Positions 16,035-24,830 of a DNA stretch of 48,894 nt are shown piece by piece. The stretch's first letter is position 1. Every line of letters starts with the position of its first letter. The notes beneath the pieces were generated by a model that worked only from the letters and a program-made list of their open reading frames with translations, had not been told where the DNA came from and made no database searches. Both the position numbers and the translations under genes were made by a program. This DNA comes from Candidatus Helarchaeota ASGARD archaeon Hel_GB_B (lineage in GTDB: Archaea; Asgardarchaeota; Lokiarchaeia; Helarchaeales; HEL-GB-B): positions 1 to 48,894 of the forward strand of contig SUPR01000013.1 of NCBI GenBank assembly GCA_005191425.1. The letters run 5' to 3'.

Positions 16035-17321
16035 TTATTTATCCTCGACTTTATATCTTAAAATTGCACCTAGGCCACCAAAACCCGCCCAGAATTGTCC
16101 GCCCTCTTCAGTACTACCAGAAATAATTTCAACTCTTGTCCCAACTGATTCAGCCAAATTACCCAAATATTCAATAAGATCTACTTTGCTTTTTACAGAA
16201 ATGAGTGAGCTATTACATTTAGGACAATGGATATCTGAAATTTTATCTTCAAATTTAGAAAATTCTTGTGATCGCATTGTTTGTTCTTCATTCCAGCCAC
16301 AATTATTACATTCAATTTGTACTCTGATATAGTCTAAATTTTCAGATAATAATAAAACATCAATGGCTCCCATATTTAGATATTTTCTAATCTCCTCTTC
16401 ACCATAAATTGCATATCCAGTATCTTTCGCTATATGCATCATAAATTTTTGTACAAGATTTCTTTCTTTTATAAATTGAAAATTTTCCAATAAATCTTCT
16501 GATTTTTTGATTAACTCCTTTATTCCCGCTTCATCATTATACCCTACATCTACAATACTGATAATTTTTTCTTTTAATCTATAATCAAATACATTTGATT
16601 CTGCAAATTTCTCTTTTGTTGGTCCAGATCCTCCTATAATTATCCCCTCAAGTTTATTGCCTTCTTCTCCTTCTAATAATGGTAAATATATTTTATTCAT
16701 ATGTTCTCCTGCTCTTATGAAAAACTCACTCGTAGCTTGTTCAATTAACCGTTCAAACCTTCTCTGAGATTGCCCACCTTTTCCATGTTTACCCGGAACT
16801 GCTGATGATATATTTTGAACTATGTTCAGTGTAGAACCTTGGAGCGTTGCAAAAGTAGCACCAGATCTATCAATAACTATTAGTCCAAATACATTTTTTG
16901 GACGAAGCATTTCAATTAATGGGTCTAAATAAAATTCTGAAGAACAATAATACCTGAAAGTAGTAATATTTTCAGGGGGTAATACAATATAACTCTCAAG
17001 TTTTTCCGTACCTGCACCGTTTGTCGGAATAGCACCCACAAAAATAGCTATTCCTTCCTCTGGAAGCGTTTTAATCACTTTTAATTTAGCAATAATTGAT
17101 GTTATTGCATCCATAACATTTTTTCTATTTGATTTAGATTTTATATTTGATGCTTGTCCATATTCATTTTTTAAGTAGTTAGTTACATCACTGAGAGTTT
17201 TATTTCCGGGGATATAAAGCGAAATAAGGGCTGTATGGTATCCTTTTTTCTTTTTCAAAATGTCTATTCTTTTTTTCAATAAATATAATTCAAATGATTT
17301 CGGATCTTTTTTCTCTGACAA
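16035..17321 (-). CDS. prf1: Peptide chain release factor subunit 1 (aRF1)
   Basis: 428 residues, normal for archaeal/eukaryotic class I release factors. Stop-codon recognition motifs NIKS (59-62) and Y-x-C-x3-F (124-130) are in the N domain, and the catalytic GGQ (182-184, in GKHGKGGQSQRR) is in the M domain. The C domain includes a Cys-x2-Cys...Cys-x2-Cys minidomain (CNNCGWNEE and HCPKCNSS), as in archaeal aRF1. It reads all three stop codons and triggers peptide release with aRF3/aEF1A and ABCE1. It is monocistronic, ending 115 bp from the convergent DUF167 gene. Confidence 0.97.
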   Translation of the reverse strand: MSEKKDPKSFELYLLKKRIDILKKKKGYHTALISLYIPGNKTLSDVTNYLKNEYGQASNIKSKSNRKNVMDAITSIIAKLKVIKTLPEEGIAIFVGAIPTNGAGTEKLESYIVLPPENITTFRYYCSSEFYLDPLIEMLRPKNVFGLIVIDRSGATFATLQGSTLNIVQNISSAVPGKHGKGGQSQRRFERLIEQATSEFFIRAGEHMNKIYLPLLEGEEGNKLEGIIIGGSGPTKEKFAESNVFDYRLKEKIISIVDVGYNDEAGIKELIKKSEDLLENFQFIKERNLVQKFMMHIAKDTGYAIYGEEEIRKYLNMGAIDVLLLSENLDYIRVQIECNNCGWNEEQTMRSQEFSKFEDKISDIHCPKCNSSLISVKSKVDLIEYLGNLAESVGTRVEIISGSTEEGGQFWAGFGGLGAILRYKVEDK

Positions 17322-17408
17322 TAAAAACGCACCAAAAATTCAAATTTATAAAATAATAATGTAATGACTCATTTAAAAACATCATTTAAAAAATTTTCAA
17401 GTAATTCA

Positions 17409-17846
17409 TTAATTGATATCATTAATAGGATCTCCAATCCAGAATTCTTTCCCAGACTCCAAAATTTCCTTTTTCCAAAATGGAGCTTCAGATTTATATC
17501 TATTAATTACACGTTCTAGCGTTTCAAAACATTCTTTCCTATGTTCCCCTAAAATGACAACATATACTAGATCTTCACCTTTTAAAAATTTTCCAATTAG
17601 ATGTACAATTTGAATATCAATGATACCATCTTTCTTTTCTTCATTTGCAATCTTTTTTAAGACTTTTTCAGCCATTTCTTTGTAAGAATCTATTTCTAAT
17701 TCTTTTACTATTTTATCGGCATTAATACTCCTGACAATTCCTGTAAAAGTAACTATTGCTCCTGCTTTATCTATCTCTGGATTAGACCTGGCATTTTTTA
17801 TCAAATCTTCTAAACAAATAGTTCCTTTTTTATAGACACCAATCAT
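17409..17846 (-). CDS. moaE: Molybdopterin synthase catalytic subunit MoaE
   Basis: 145 residues, as expected for MoaE. Visible motifs are AIVTFTGIVRS near the N-terminus, the VHLIGKFLKGED strand region, LGEHRKECFETLERVINRYKSEAPFWKKE (substrate-binding Arg/Lys cluster) and the final W. With MoaD-thiocarboxylate it converts precursor Z (cPMP) to molybdopterin. No moaD is next to it. MoaA (36589) and a MoeB-type E1 (31477) are in the same window, so the cell likely makes Moco/Wco. It is spaced 87 bp from prf1 on the same strand. Confidence 0.93.
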   Translation of the reverse strand: MIGVYKKGTICLEDLIKNARSNPEIDKAGAIVTFTGIVRSINADKIVKELEIDSYKEMAEKVLKKIANEEKKDGIIDIQIVHLIGKFLKGEDLVYVVILGEHRKECFETLERVINRYKSEAPFWKKEILESGKEFWIGDPINDIN

Positions 17847-17962
17847 TAATTTAACATTAATATTATAAAATTTTAAATTTAATGTGAATTTTCATTTAAT
17901 TAGAAAAAATTAATAAAATATCTTTTAATGGATTACTATAATAATTCAATTAGTGAAGCATA

Positions 17963-18346
17963 TTGTTTGAAGAAAATCTGGTATTGACTTCCTCAACTAT
18001 GAACAAAATTACTATAGAGCAATTTTTAGAATATTTAAATGAGTATAAATGGGAAAAAATAAAAATTGAGATCTGTGGGATGCCTAGAAAAGATTTAAAA
18101 AGTCAACCCATCTTAATTTTAGACAATTTACCCAATCCCCCATATAATATAATCAAAAATCTTAAAACTCCCATTGAATCTATTTCCATTTCGGGGATAA
18201 TTAATAATTGTAAATTTGAACTAACTGGCCTAATTGAAGATAATTTATTAAGATGGATTGAATTTGGTATTCAATCTCAGAATAAAAAAGATATTGAACC
18301 TTTTTTTATGAAAATTACAAAAATTCTTAAAAAGGTAATTGATTAA
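17963..18346 (+). CDS. Conserved-looking protein of unknown function
   Basis: 127 residues from a TTG; an ATG at 17999 (MNKITIEQFLEYL) would shorten it by 12 and fits the first helix better. It is an alpha/beta-looking soluble protein with strands KIKIEICG and ILILDNL, a strand-rich centre (SISISGIINNCKFELTGLI), then a C-terminal helical part ending KITKILKKVID. No family is recognised. It is encoded 30 bp before a DHH-family phosphoesterase on the same strand and may share its operon. Confidence 0.6.
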   Translation: MFEENLVLTSSTMNKITIEQFLEYLNEYKWEKIKIEICGMPRKDLKSQPILILDNLPNPPYNIIKNLKTPIESISISGIINNCKFELTGLIEDNLLRWIEFGIQSQNKKDIEPFFMKITKILKKVID

Positions 18347-18376
18347 TTAATTAAAACATAAAACTGAGGCAATTAT

Positions 18377-19414
18377 TTGATCATAACCCATGCTGATGCT
18401 GATGGTTGGTGTAGTGTCGGAATATTTTTACTTACTGAAAAAAGTAAAAAGTTAGGCGAAACTTTAGAAACTACACGATATTCGACAGTTAGATATATTA
18501 ATATTTTATTATATCAGATAATAAAAAGAGAAGATCCATGTAATTTGTTTATTTTTGATTTAAATGCAGATGATACCGAAAAATATAAAGATTTATTGAT
18601 TAAACTTGCAAAAAAAGGATTTCAAATCACTTTAATAGACCATCATATGATCCATGAATCTTTTGATAAAAAACTAATACAGAATAATATTAAGGTAATT
18701 AGAGACACTTCAGTGTGTTGTAGCGAACTTGTTTATAGAGAATATAAAAATTATATTGCAATTAAAGACCGCGATAAAGCTGAATTTCTAATGTGTCTTG
18801 GCGCTGTTGCAGACCGTAGAATAAGCCCTAATATTTACGAACGCCTGCTAAAATTCAGATGGGAAAAATCTTTTGATCTATACGCAATCAATCTTGCAGG
18901 TATAAAAAATGGCTATGACTTTTTAGAGTGTATTCTTTTCGAAAAAGAAAAAAAGATGCATAAAATTTACAACCGAGCTGGAAGAAGACGAATATTCCTA
19001 GATAAAATTAAAAAAGAAGTTTTAGAAAATATGGAAATAGTCGATAAAAAAATTAGCATTCTACATATATTTAAAAAATATATTGGTCTCGCTGCAGGAA
19101 TAATGGTCGATATACCCGATATAGATTATGCTATAGCTATAGGTGATAGACCAAGTCCTACTGCTATTACACGAATCTTTTTATTTCTTAAATCTATTAT
19201 TGGAATTTTTGTAAAAAGGTCCAGAAAAAAAGATAAATTAATGGTACGAATTAGTATTCGGAGCAATAAACCAATCCATAATATTATTACCAAAATCTCT
19301 AAAACATGTGAAGGTTTTGGCGGAGGCCATAAATATGCATGTGGTGCAAGAATTCCTAAAGATAAATTGCCTCTTTTTATTAAGTTATTCATTAAAGAGG
19401 TATCTTCCAATTAA
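18377..19414 (+). CDS. DHH/DHHA1 family phosphoesterase
   Basis: 345 residues, TTG start right at the first strand (IITHADADGWCSVGI), so the N-terminus is minimal. DHH-family motifs are visible: HADADG (motif I), FDLNADD (motif II), LIDHH (motif III), and in the C-terminal DHHA1 domain CEGFGGGHKYACGARI with the GGGH nucleotide-binding loop. Members are Mn-dependent exonucleases (RecJ/GAN type) or cyclic-dinucleotide and nanoRNA phosphodiesterases. The length and D-A-D-G-x-C-S style suggest the archaeal single-strand nuclease or oligoribonuclease group, but this is not certain. The stop abuts the convergent CYTH gene with no spacer. Confidence 0.85.
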   Translation: MIITHADADGWCSVGIFLLTEKSKKLGETLETTRYSTVRYINILLYQIIKREDPCNLFIFDLNADDTEKYKDLLIKLAKKGFQITLIDHHMIHESFDKKLIQNNIKVIRDTSVCCSELVYREYKNYIAIKDRDKAEFLMCLGAVADRRISPNIYERLLKFRWEKSFDLYAINLAGIKNGYDFLECILFEKEKKMHKIYNRAGRRRIFLDKIKKEVLENMEIVDKKISILHIFKKYIGLAAGIMVDIPDIDYAIAIGDRPSPTAITRIFLFLKSIIGIFVKRSRKKDKLMVRISIRSNKPIHNIITKISKTCEGFGGGHKYACGARIPKDKLPLFIKLFIKEVSSN

Positions 19415-20035
19415 TCAAATTTTCAATTTCTTTGACAAATAATAAGGTACTGAATCACTTAATATTTCCTTATTTGGAATTTGTAGAATTTCTAACCTAT
19501 TTTTAAAAATGTTCGATATTTCTTCATAAGTATCTGCCCAAACTTCTAATTCAGCTAAAAAAATAACTTTTTTATCGTATGTTTTTTCTGCTCTCCAATA
19601 TGTGATCTCTTCCAAGGCAATAATAAATTCATTACAATCTGGTGTTTTTGGAATTTTATATAAATAACCTTTCGATTTTTCTATTGTAAAAGAGTGTTTA
19701 AATCCTAAATCTTTTAATATATTTTCTGCATAAATGCGATTTCCAGTGTATAAATTTAATTTTCCACCAGGGTATACTGATTGTTTAAATTGAAATTTTT
19801 TATATTTGTGGATTTTTATATGTGAAAAGAGTATTTTACTTTCGTTTTTGCCTATATATTCTCGAATTCGCATACATTTTGTTTTTAGATCCCAATTTAT
19901 CTCTTTAATAGGTAAAAAAATATAATCAATAAAGCTGTATTTTTCTATTATTTCCCCGTTTAGATTGTATAATTTTTTTTCAAAATGTAAAAAATCTTTT
20001 ATTTTGATGCGAATTTCTGATTCAAATTGTTTCAT
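19415..20035 (-). CDS. CYTH-domain protein (adenylate cyclase IV / triphosphatase-like)
   Basis: 206 residues. The N-terminal strand ESEIRIKIKD fits the E-x-E-x-K signature of CYTH tunnel enzymes, and later strands follow the alternating charged pattern (KCMRIREYI, then AELEVWADTYEEI near the C-terminus). CYTH enzymes act on triphosphates (ATP to cAMP, thiamine triphosphate, inorganic triphosphate). The Arg in MRIRE and the E-x-E pair near the end are in the expected positions. It is the last gene in the minus-strand run after RuBisCO, with a 19-bp gap. The substrate is unknown, and the sequence is diverged, so the family call is moderate. Confidence 0.65.
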   Translation of the reverse strand: MKQFESEIRIKIKDFLHFEKKLYNLNGEIIEKYSFIDYIFLPIKEINWDLKTKCMRIREYIGKNESKILFSHIKIHKYKKFQFKQSVYPGGKLNLYTGNRIYAENILKDLGFKHSFTIEKSKGYLYKIPKTPDCNEFIIALEEITYWRAEKTYDKKVIFLAELEVWADTYEEISNIFKNRLEILQIPNKEILSDSVPYYLSKKLKI

Positions 20036-20054
20036 ATATTATCATAGTATCTTT

Positions 20055-21329
20055 TTATTTTTTATAAAGTTCTCCCCATAAATCTATAGCAATTTTTAAT
20101 TCTTTGTGAGTTTTAGCATAGTCATTTAGTTTAATTCCTTGGATAGTGGCTGATACTGCTTGTACCATTGCTCTTGCTCCAGCTTCAGTACCATCTGGGT
20201 GTCCGTGGACACCACCTCCAGCTTGAATGACAATATCTTTTCCTAGTAGTTCAATATTTCTTTGGACAATTCCTGGGTGAATCCCACCTGATGCTACTGG
20301 AAAAGTCTTTTTAAGATTGTACCAATCACTCCGCAAAAATTTATAAATCTCTTGAATTTCTGGAAGTTCATCTACATCTCCCATTTTACCCGCACCTGTT
20401 CCACTGTGTAATTGGTCTCCTCCTACCAGCCTTACTAGCTTTGCAATTACAAGCATAGAAATTCCATAGCTCCTTGCCCTTGTTATTGCTCCGTGCATGG
20501 TCCTATGAATATGTATTGGTAATTTAATTGATTCATCTTCTGCTATTATTTTTACAGCACTAAAACCGCAAGTTAGAACGTCAATCATTAAACAATTTGC
20601 GCCATTATCCTTTGCAAAATCTGCTAAATCAAGTAACTTATCATAATCAGATGAAATATTTACTGCATATAAAACAGTTTTACCGGATTCTTCTTTAAAA
20701 GTATCTAGTTTTTCCATTACACTAGTTAATCTTTGTTCAAAAGGACAGAAATTTTGATTTGTCAATGTTTCATCGTCTTTTATTAAATCAAGTCCGCCTT
20801 TAGCTGCTCTATAAGCTATTAATGCTGTTTGTTTTGGATTTAGACCAACTTTTGGTTTAATAATAGTACCAATATGGGGCCTTTTACTATCTTGGGTTCC
20901 GCAAATCTTTCTAATTCCTTCTATTCCAAATTTAGGGCCCGGAAAATATCTTACATATTTTTCAGGAAAATTGACATCTACAAGTCTTACCTTTTTTAGT
21001 TCAGTTAGTCCAAATAAATTTCCTGCAATTATGCTTAATAAATTAGGTATACTGCCTGTTTCAATGTCAAATAGATCTACTGGGTAAGCTATAGCAATCA
21101 TCCCAGAATTTGTACCAGAAAACTCGAAAGCTTTACCGGCTAAATCTTCTCTCATAAATTCAATATCATGCTCTAACTTTGCCCATGTCCCTATCGATTC
21201 TTCTGCTGCAATAATTTTACCTACTTTTTGTAATGATAGTTTTGATTCAACAATATATTTTGCAATAATATTATCTTTAGGGTCAATATCCTCTGGATTA
21301 GAAAAATAAATTGAATCGTCATAACTCAT
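20055..21329 (-). CDS. rbcL: RuBisCO large subunit, form III
   Basis: 424 residues, the usual size for archaeal RuBisCO. Catalytic residues are present: Glu43 in AAEESIGTW, KPK (158-160), the carbamylated lysine in KDDE (Lys184), His275-Arg276, loop 6 lysine (Lys315 in GTGAGKMGD), SGG (347-349) and the phosphate loop GGGVHGHPDG. It carboxylates ribulose-1,5-bisphosphate to two 3-phosphoglycerate. In archaea, form III works with AMP phosphorylase and R15P isomerase to feed nucleoside ribose into glycolysis. The isomerase gene is immediately upstream (7-bp gap), which supports that role rather than autotrophy. No small subunit or phosphoribulokinase is seen. Confidence 0.94.
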   Translation of the reverse strand: MSYDDSIYFSNPEDIDPKDNIIAKYIVESKLSLQKVGKIIAAEESIGTWAKLEHDIEFMREDLAGKAFEFSGTNSGMIAIAYPVDLFDIETGSIPNLLSIIAGNLFGLTELKKVRLVDVNFPEKYVRYFPGPKFGIEGIRKICGTQDSKRPHIGTIIKPKVGLNPKQTALIAYRAAKGGLDLIKDDETLTNQNFCPFEQRLTSVMEKLDTFKEESGKTVLYAVNISSDYDKLLDLADFAKDNGANCLMIDVLTCGFSAVKIIAEDESIKLPIHIHRTMHGAITRARSYGISMLVIAKLVRLVGGDQLHSGTGAGKMGDVDELPEIQEIYKFLRSDWYNLKKTFPVASGGIHPGIVQRNIELLGKDIVIQAGGGVHGHPDGTEAGARAMVQAVSATIQGIKLNDYAKTHKELKIAIDLWGELYKK

Positions 21330-21336
21330 TTATTAA

Positions 21337-22305
21337 TCACTCCAATTTACGTAACTTTTTTATAATATTTGAAATGTGATTCTCATAAATATGAAAAATC
21401 AAAGTGGGTGGAAAAACTCCTACATTAGTTATCAAACCATCAATATATTCCCTAGAAATAGTTTCAAAAGCTGGATTTAAAATTGTTAAATTCTTATCAT
21501 TAGGACGGTCATGCCATATTTCATCAGGACTTCTTTTTTCAATTTCTATAAGATAACCTAATGACGTATTTGGGGCATATTTAATTAATGGGGTTGCAAC
21601 ATAAAATGGGACGTCCATTTCATGAGCTGCAAGTGCCAACAATCTAGAACCTATCTTGTTAACAATAGTACCTTCTGAAGTTATAGAATCACAACCTGTT
21701 ATAATTAAATCCACTGTTTTATGCTTTAAAATCCATCTCATGGCTGAATCAACAATTAATGTCGTTGGGATTCCATTTTCAAGTAGTTCACTTACTGTAA
21801 TTTTACCCTGATATTTTGGTCGCGTCTCTGTGCATATAACTTGAAAATCTTTGCCCATTTTTTTTGCTGTACTGAAAATATTTGATACAACTGATGAATG
21901 ACAGTGCGTCATAATAGTACTACCATCTTCAATTCTTCTTGCACCTATTTCACCAATGACTTCTTTAGCTTCCTTAATCATTTGAATATAATATGAACTT
22001 ACAATTTGGATTCTATGTTTTACCGAATTAACGACATTTTTTTCATCAAGATTTTCAATATTTAAACCTTGAATGACATGCCTTAGTCCATTTACTAATC
22101 CTGGTTCCGTAGGTCTAGCATTGCTCAGTAATGACTGTGCTTTTTCAATTTCTTTTTTTAATGTTTTTAAATTATCAATACTGACAGATTGAATATAATC
22201 AGAAAAAGCTTTAATTCCAGTCATAGCAATATTTGTAGCCCCTTGGATTTTGATTTTATGGATATCATCAACAACTCTTTTTAAATCTTCCATTTTTCTT
22301 CCCAT
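21337..22305 (-). CDS. Ribose 1,5-bisphosphate isomerase
   Basis: 322 residues (first ATG; an ATG four codons later at 22293 has a GGGAAG stretch before it and may be used). It belongs to the eIF2B/MtnA fold. The key motif is IMTHCHSSVVSNI with Cys135, and the catalytic Asp206 is in TGCDSIT; KIGSRLLALAAHEM and the ribose-binding segments follow. Archaeal R15Pi uses an equivalent Cys/Asp pair to convert ribose-1,5-bisphosphate to ribulose-1,5-bisphosphate. The immediately following RuBisCO gene uses this product. The family also includes eIF2B alpha subunits, but the RuBisCO context decides the call. Confidence 0.92.
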   Translation of the reverse strand: MGRKMEDLKRVVDDIHKIKIQGATNIAMTGIKAFSDYIQSVSIDNLKTLKKEIEKAQSLLSNARPTEPGLVNGLRHVIQGLNIENLDEKNVVNSVKHRIQIVSSYYIQMIKEAKEVIGEIGARRIEDGSTIMTHCHSSVVSNIFSTAKKMGKDFQVICTETRPKYQGKITVSELLENGIPTTLIVDSAMRWILKHKTVDLIITGCDSITSEGTIVNKIGSRLLALAAHEMDVPFYVATPLIKYAPNTSLGYLIEIEKRSPDEIWHDRPNDKNLTILNPAFETISREYIDGLITNVGVFPPTLIFHIYENHISNIIKKLRKLE

Positions 22306-22351
22306 TTTTTAATATATTTTTATATTTAAGAGAAACTGTTTTTTCCAATTT

Positions 22352-23122
22352 TTAAAAAGGTATTTTAATTAATAAAAATGAAGGCAATCCAAGATTAATA
22401 AATATTATTGAAATAATCATTATAAATGTCAGAAGAATTATTATCGAATAGTCCTTCCAATTCATATTTAATTTATATAGATAAGTCCGTTTCTTAATTA
22501 TTCCAAAGCCCCTTGATTCAAGGCTTTCTGCAATTAGGATTGCCCTTCTTATTGATAATACAATCATAGGTATAATTATTGGGATAAAGTTCTTAACTCG
22601 CTTTATAATATTCCCTTTTTGCAGCTCTAGGCCTCTACTCATTTGTGCGTCCATAATTGTTTGTGTTTCAATCCCAAGAGTTGGAATAAATCTAACAGAT
22701 AAACTTAATGCAAAAGCAAAAGAATAAGGGACATACATTTGTATTAGTGCTTGTGAAAAATCGTCAGGATGTGTTGTCAAGAAAAATAACGAAAATGACG
22801 TTATCAAATTAAATAACCTAAATATCATTGAAATTGCAACAGAAAATGAGATAAATAATGTATCTATTATTATTATTATCAATAATAAAATAAATAAACC
22901 TTGCAGAGTTTTTATCCAATGCTTTAATGATTTTGCTACAATGAAAATTGGGATCATTGACACAAAAATGATTAATAAAGGAATAATATCTGTAAATATT
23001 AACGACAAAATTGAAATAGTTATAGCAAAATATAATTTTGTACGGGGGTCTAAATTATGAATAAAAGTATTTTTTCTTTTAAATTTGAAAATGTCTAATA
23101 GGTTTATAGTATTTTGCGACAA
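22352..23122 (-). CDS. ECF transporter transmembrane component EcfT
   Basis: 256 residues. There are five or six hydrophobic segments and the CbiQ/EcfT coupling region with the A-x-x-x-RG helix (MDAQMSRGLELQKG) and a second Ala-rich helix (ILIAESLESRGFG), both of which contact the ATPases. It is the scaffold of an energy-coupling-factor importer for vitamins or metals. It lies 15 bp downstream of the second ATPase gene. No substrate-binding S component is encoded nearby, so this is probably a shared (group II) ECF module whose substrates are set by S proteins elsewhere. Confidence 0.9.
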   Translation of the reverse strand: MSQNTINLLDIFKFKRKNTFIHNLDPRTKLYFAITISILSLIFTDIIPLLIIFVSMIPIFIVAKSLKHWIKTLQGLFILLLIIIIIDTLFISFSVAISMIFRLFNLITSFSLFFLTTHPDDFSQALIQMYVPYSFAFALSLSVRFIPTLGIETQTIMDAQMSRGLELQKGNIIKRVKNFIPIIIPMIVLSIRRAILIAESLESRGFGIIKKRTYLYKLNMNWKDYSIIILLTFIMIISIIFINLGLPSFLLIKIPF

Positions 23123-23136
23123 TTAACAACTACTTC

Positions 23137-23958
23137 CTATATATATCTTCTTAATTCATTATAATAATTTAAAATATCTGTCTGATCACCATTGAAATCT
23201 TTAAATTTATCGCTTGATTTCAAAATCTTTGTCAAAACAGACAATTGAGGTAAGATTAAATTTGTTCGTTCTAAAATAAATTCATTATTGGTGATTATAT
23301 TGCTTGGTCCATCAGCTATTATCCGACCATTTCCCATAACAATAATTCTGGGGATATATTCAGAAGCAAATTCAATATCGTGCGTAATTATTATGATCGT
23401 TTTACCTTGATCTCTTAAATCATCAATTAAGTTAATCAAATATTTTTTTTGCTGTGAATCTTGACCAATAGTTGGCTCATCAAGAATTAGAATATCTGGG
23501 TTCAAGCATAAAACAGAAGCAAGAGCAACTCGCTTTTTTTCACCACCACTTAAATCAAAAGGTATGGTATTTCTATATTGAAACAAATTTAAATTTTTCA
23601 AAATTTCTTCAGTTCTTTTATGTATTTCCTCTTTTGTAAAATTAAAATTTTTTAACCCAAATTTCACCTCTTCTTCAACTGATTGAGCAAAAATTTGATG
23701 GTCCGAATTTTGAAAAACAAACCCAATTTTTTTAGATAATTGAGCTACAGAATATTTTGATATATCTTCACCATCTATTAATATCTTTCCTGATTGTGGT
23801 CTTAATAGTCCATTCATACATTTAGCTAAAGTAGTTTTTCCAGCACCATTTTCCCCCAAAATACCTACAAACTCTTTTGAATTAATGCGCAGATTTATAT
23901 TTTTTAATGCGATATTTTTATTAGGATAATAAAACGACACGTCATATATTTCTATCAA
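23137..23958 (-). CDS. ECF transporter ATPase (second)
   Basis: 273 residues. The ABC ATPase set is complete: Walker A GENGAGKTT, Q-loop FVFQNSDHQIF, signature LSGGEKKR, Walker B ILILDEPTIGQD and switch His in IIITHDIEF. The N-terminal YPNKNIALKNINL is the A-loop region. Residues after ~220 form the ECF-type C-terminal extension. It pairs with the ATPase encoded 5 bp upstream to make the heterodimer that powers EcfT. Confidence 0.93.
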   Translation of the reverse strand: MIEIYDVSFYYPNKNIALKNINLRINSKEFVGILGENGAGKTTLAKCMNGLLRPQSGKILIDGEDISKYSVAQLSKKIGFVFQNSDHQIFAQSVEEEVKFGLKNFNFTKEEIHKRTEEILKNLNLFQYRNTIPFDLSGGEKKRVALASVLCLNPDILILDEPTIGQDSQQKKYLINLIDDLRDQGKTIIIITHDIEFASEYIPRIIVMGNGRIIADGPSNIITNNEFILERTNLILPQLSVLTKILKSSDKFKDFNGDQTDILNYYNELRRYI

Positions 23959-23963
23959 AATTA

Positions 23964-24809
23964 TTAACCCCCTAATTTTAATAGATAATTTGCAAGGTCT
24001 TCAGGAGTTAAAGGTATATTTTCTAAATTATATCCATCTTTTTTTAAAAGTTTATATAATATCACTGATTTTGGAATTCTCAGACCAATTTTTTCAAGGA
24101 TATCTTCGATTATTATCTCTTCTGTTTTTCCTTTACTAATTATTTTTCCATCGTTCATTACTATAATTTTTGTAGCATATCTCAAGACCATTTCTAATCG
24201 GTGCTCAATTAATATAATTGTTTTTTTATATCTTTTATTTAAATCGCTTATTAATGCCAAAATTTTCATGGCTCCAACGGGGTCCAAATTTGACGTGGGT
24301 TCATCGAAAATAATTATCTCCGGGTCTAATGTAAGTATTGAGGCAATAGCAACTTTTTGTTGTTGCCCTCCTGAAAGGTCATAGGGTGCTTTATATCGTA
24401 TATTTTCTATATTCATAATCTTTAACACATCATTTACTCGAGCTTTAATCTCTATTGGATTAATTCCAAAGTTCTCAAGTGCAAAACTAAGTTCTTTTTC
24501 GACATTCATTGAGACAAGTTGGTTCTCTGGATTTTGAAAAAGTAGCCCCACATATTTACTAAATTCGTGTACTGGATAATCTCTAGTATCTTTATCCCCT
24601 ATTATTACATGCCCCTCAAAGATCCCTGAATGAAAATGTGGTATTAATCCATTTAAACATTCAATTAAAGTAGTTTTTCCACACCCTGTTGGACCGCATA
24701 ATAAAATAAATTCACCTCTATTAATTTTTAAATTGATATCTTTTAAAATCATTTTTGTTGGATTAGATGAATATGCAAAACTTAAATTTTTGATGTTAAT
24801 AATTTCCAT
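23964..24809 (-). CDS. ECF transporter ATPase (first)
   Basis: 281 residues. Walker A is GPTGCGKTT, the Q-loop LLFQNPENQLVS, signature LSGGQQQK, Walker B IIIFDEPTSNLDP, and the switch His is in LIEHRLEMVL (the E-H-R form typical of ECF/CbiO proteins). It is the partner of the ATPase encoded directly downstream. The gene follows the DHH phosphoesterase gene with 21 bp between. Confidence 0.93.
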   Translation of the reverse strand: MEIINIKNLSFAYSSNPTKMILKDINLKINRGEFILLCGPTGCGKTTLIECLNGLIPHFHSGIFEGHVIIGDKDTRDYPVHEFSKYVGLLFQNPENQLVSMNVEKELSFALENFGINPIEIKARVNDVLKIMNIENIRYKAPYDLSGGQQQKVAIASILTLDPEIIIFDEPTSNLDPVGAMKILALISDLNKRYKKTIILIEHRLEMVLRYATKIIVMNDGKIISKGKTEEIIIEDILEKIGLRIPKSVILYKLLKKDGYNLENIPLTPEDLANYLLKLGG

Positions 24810-24830
24810 GATAGACTCCTACAATTGAAA

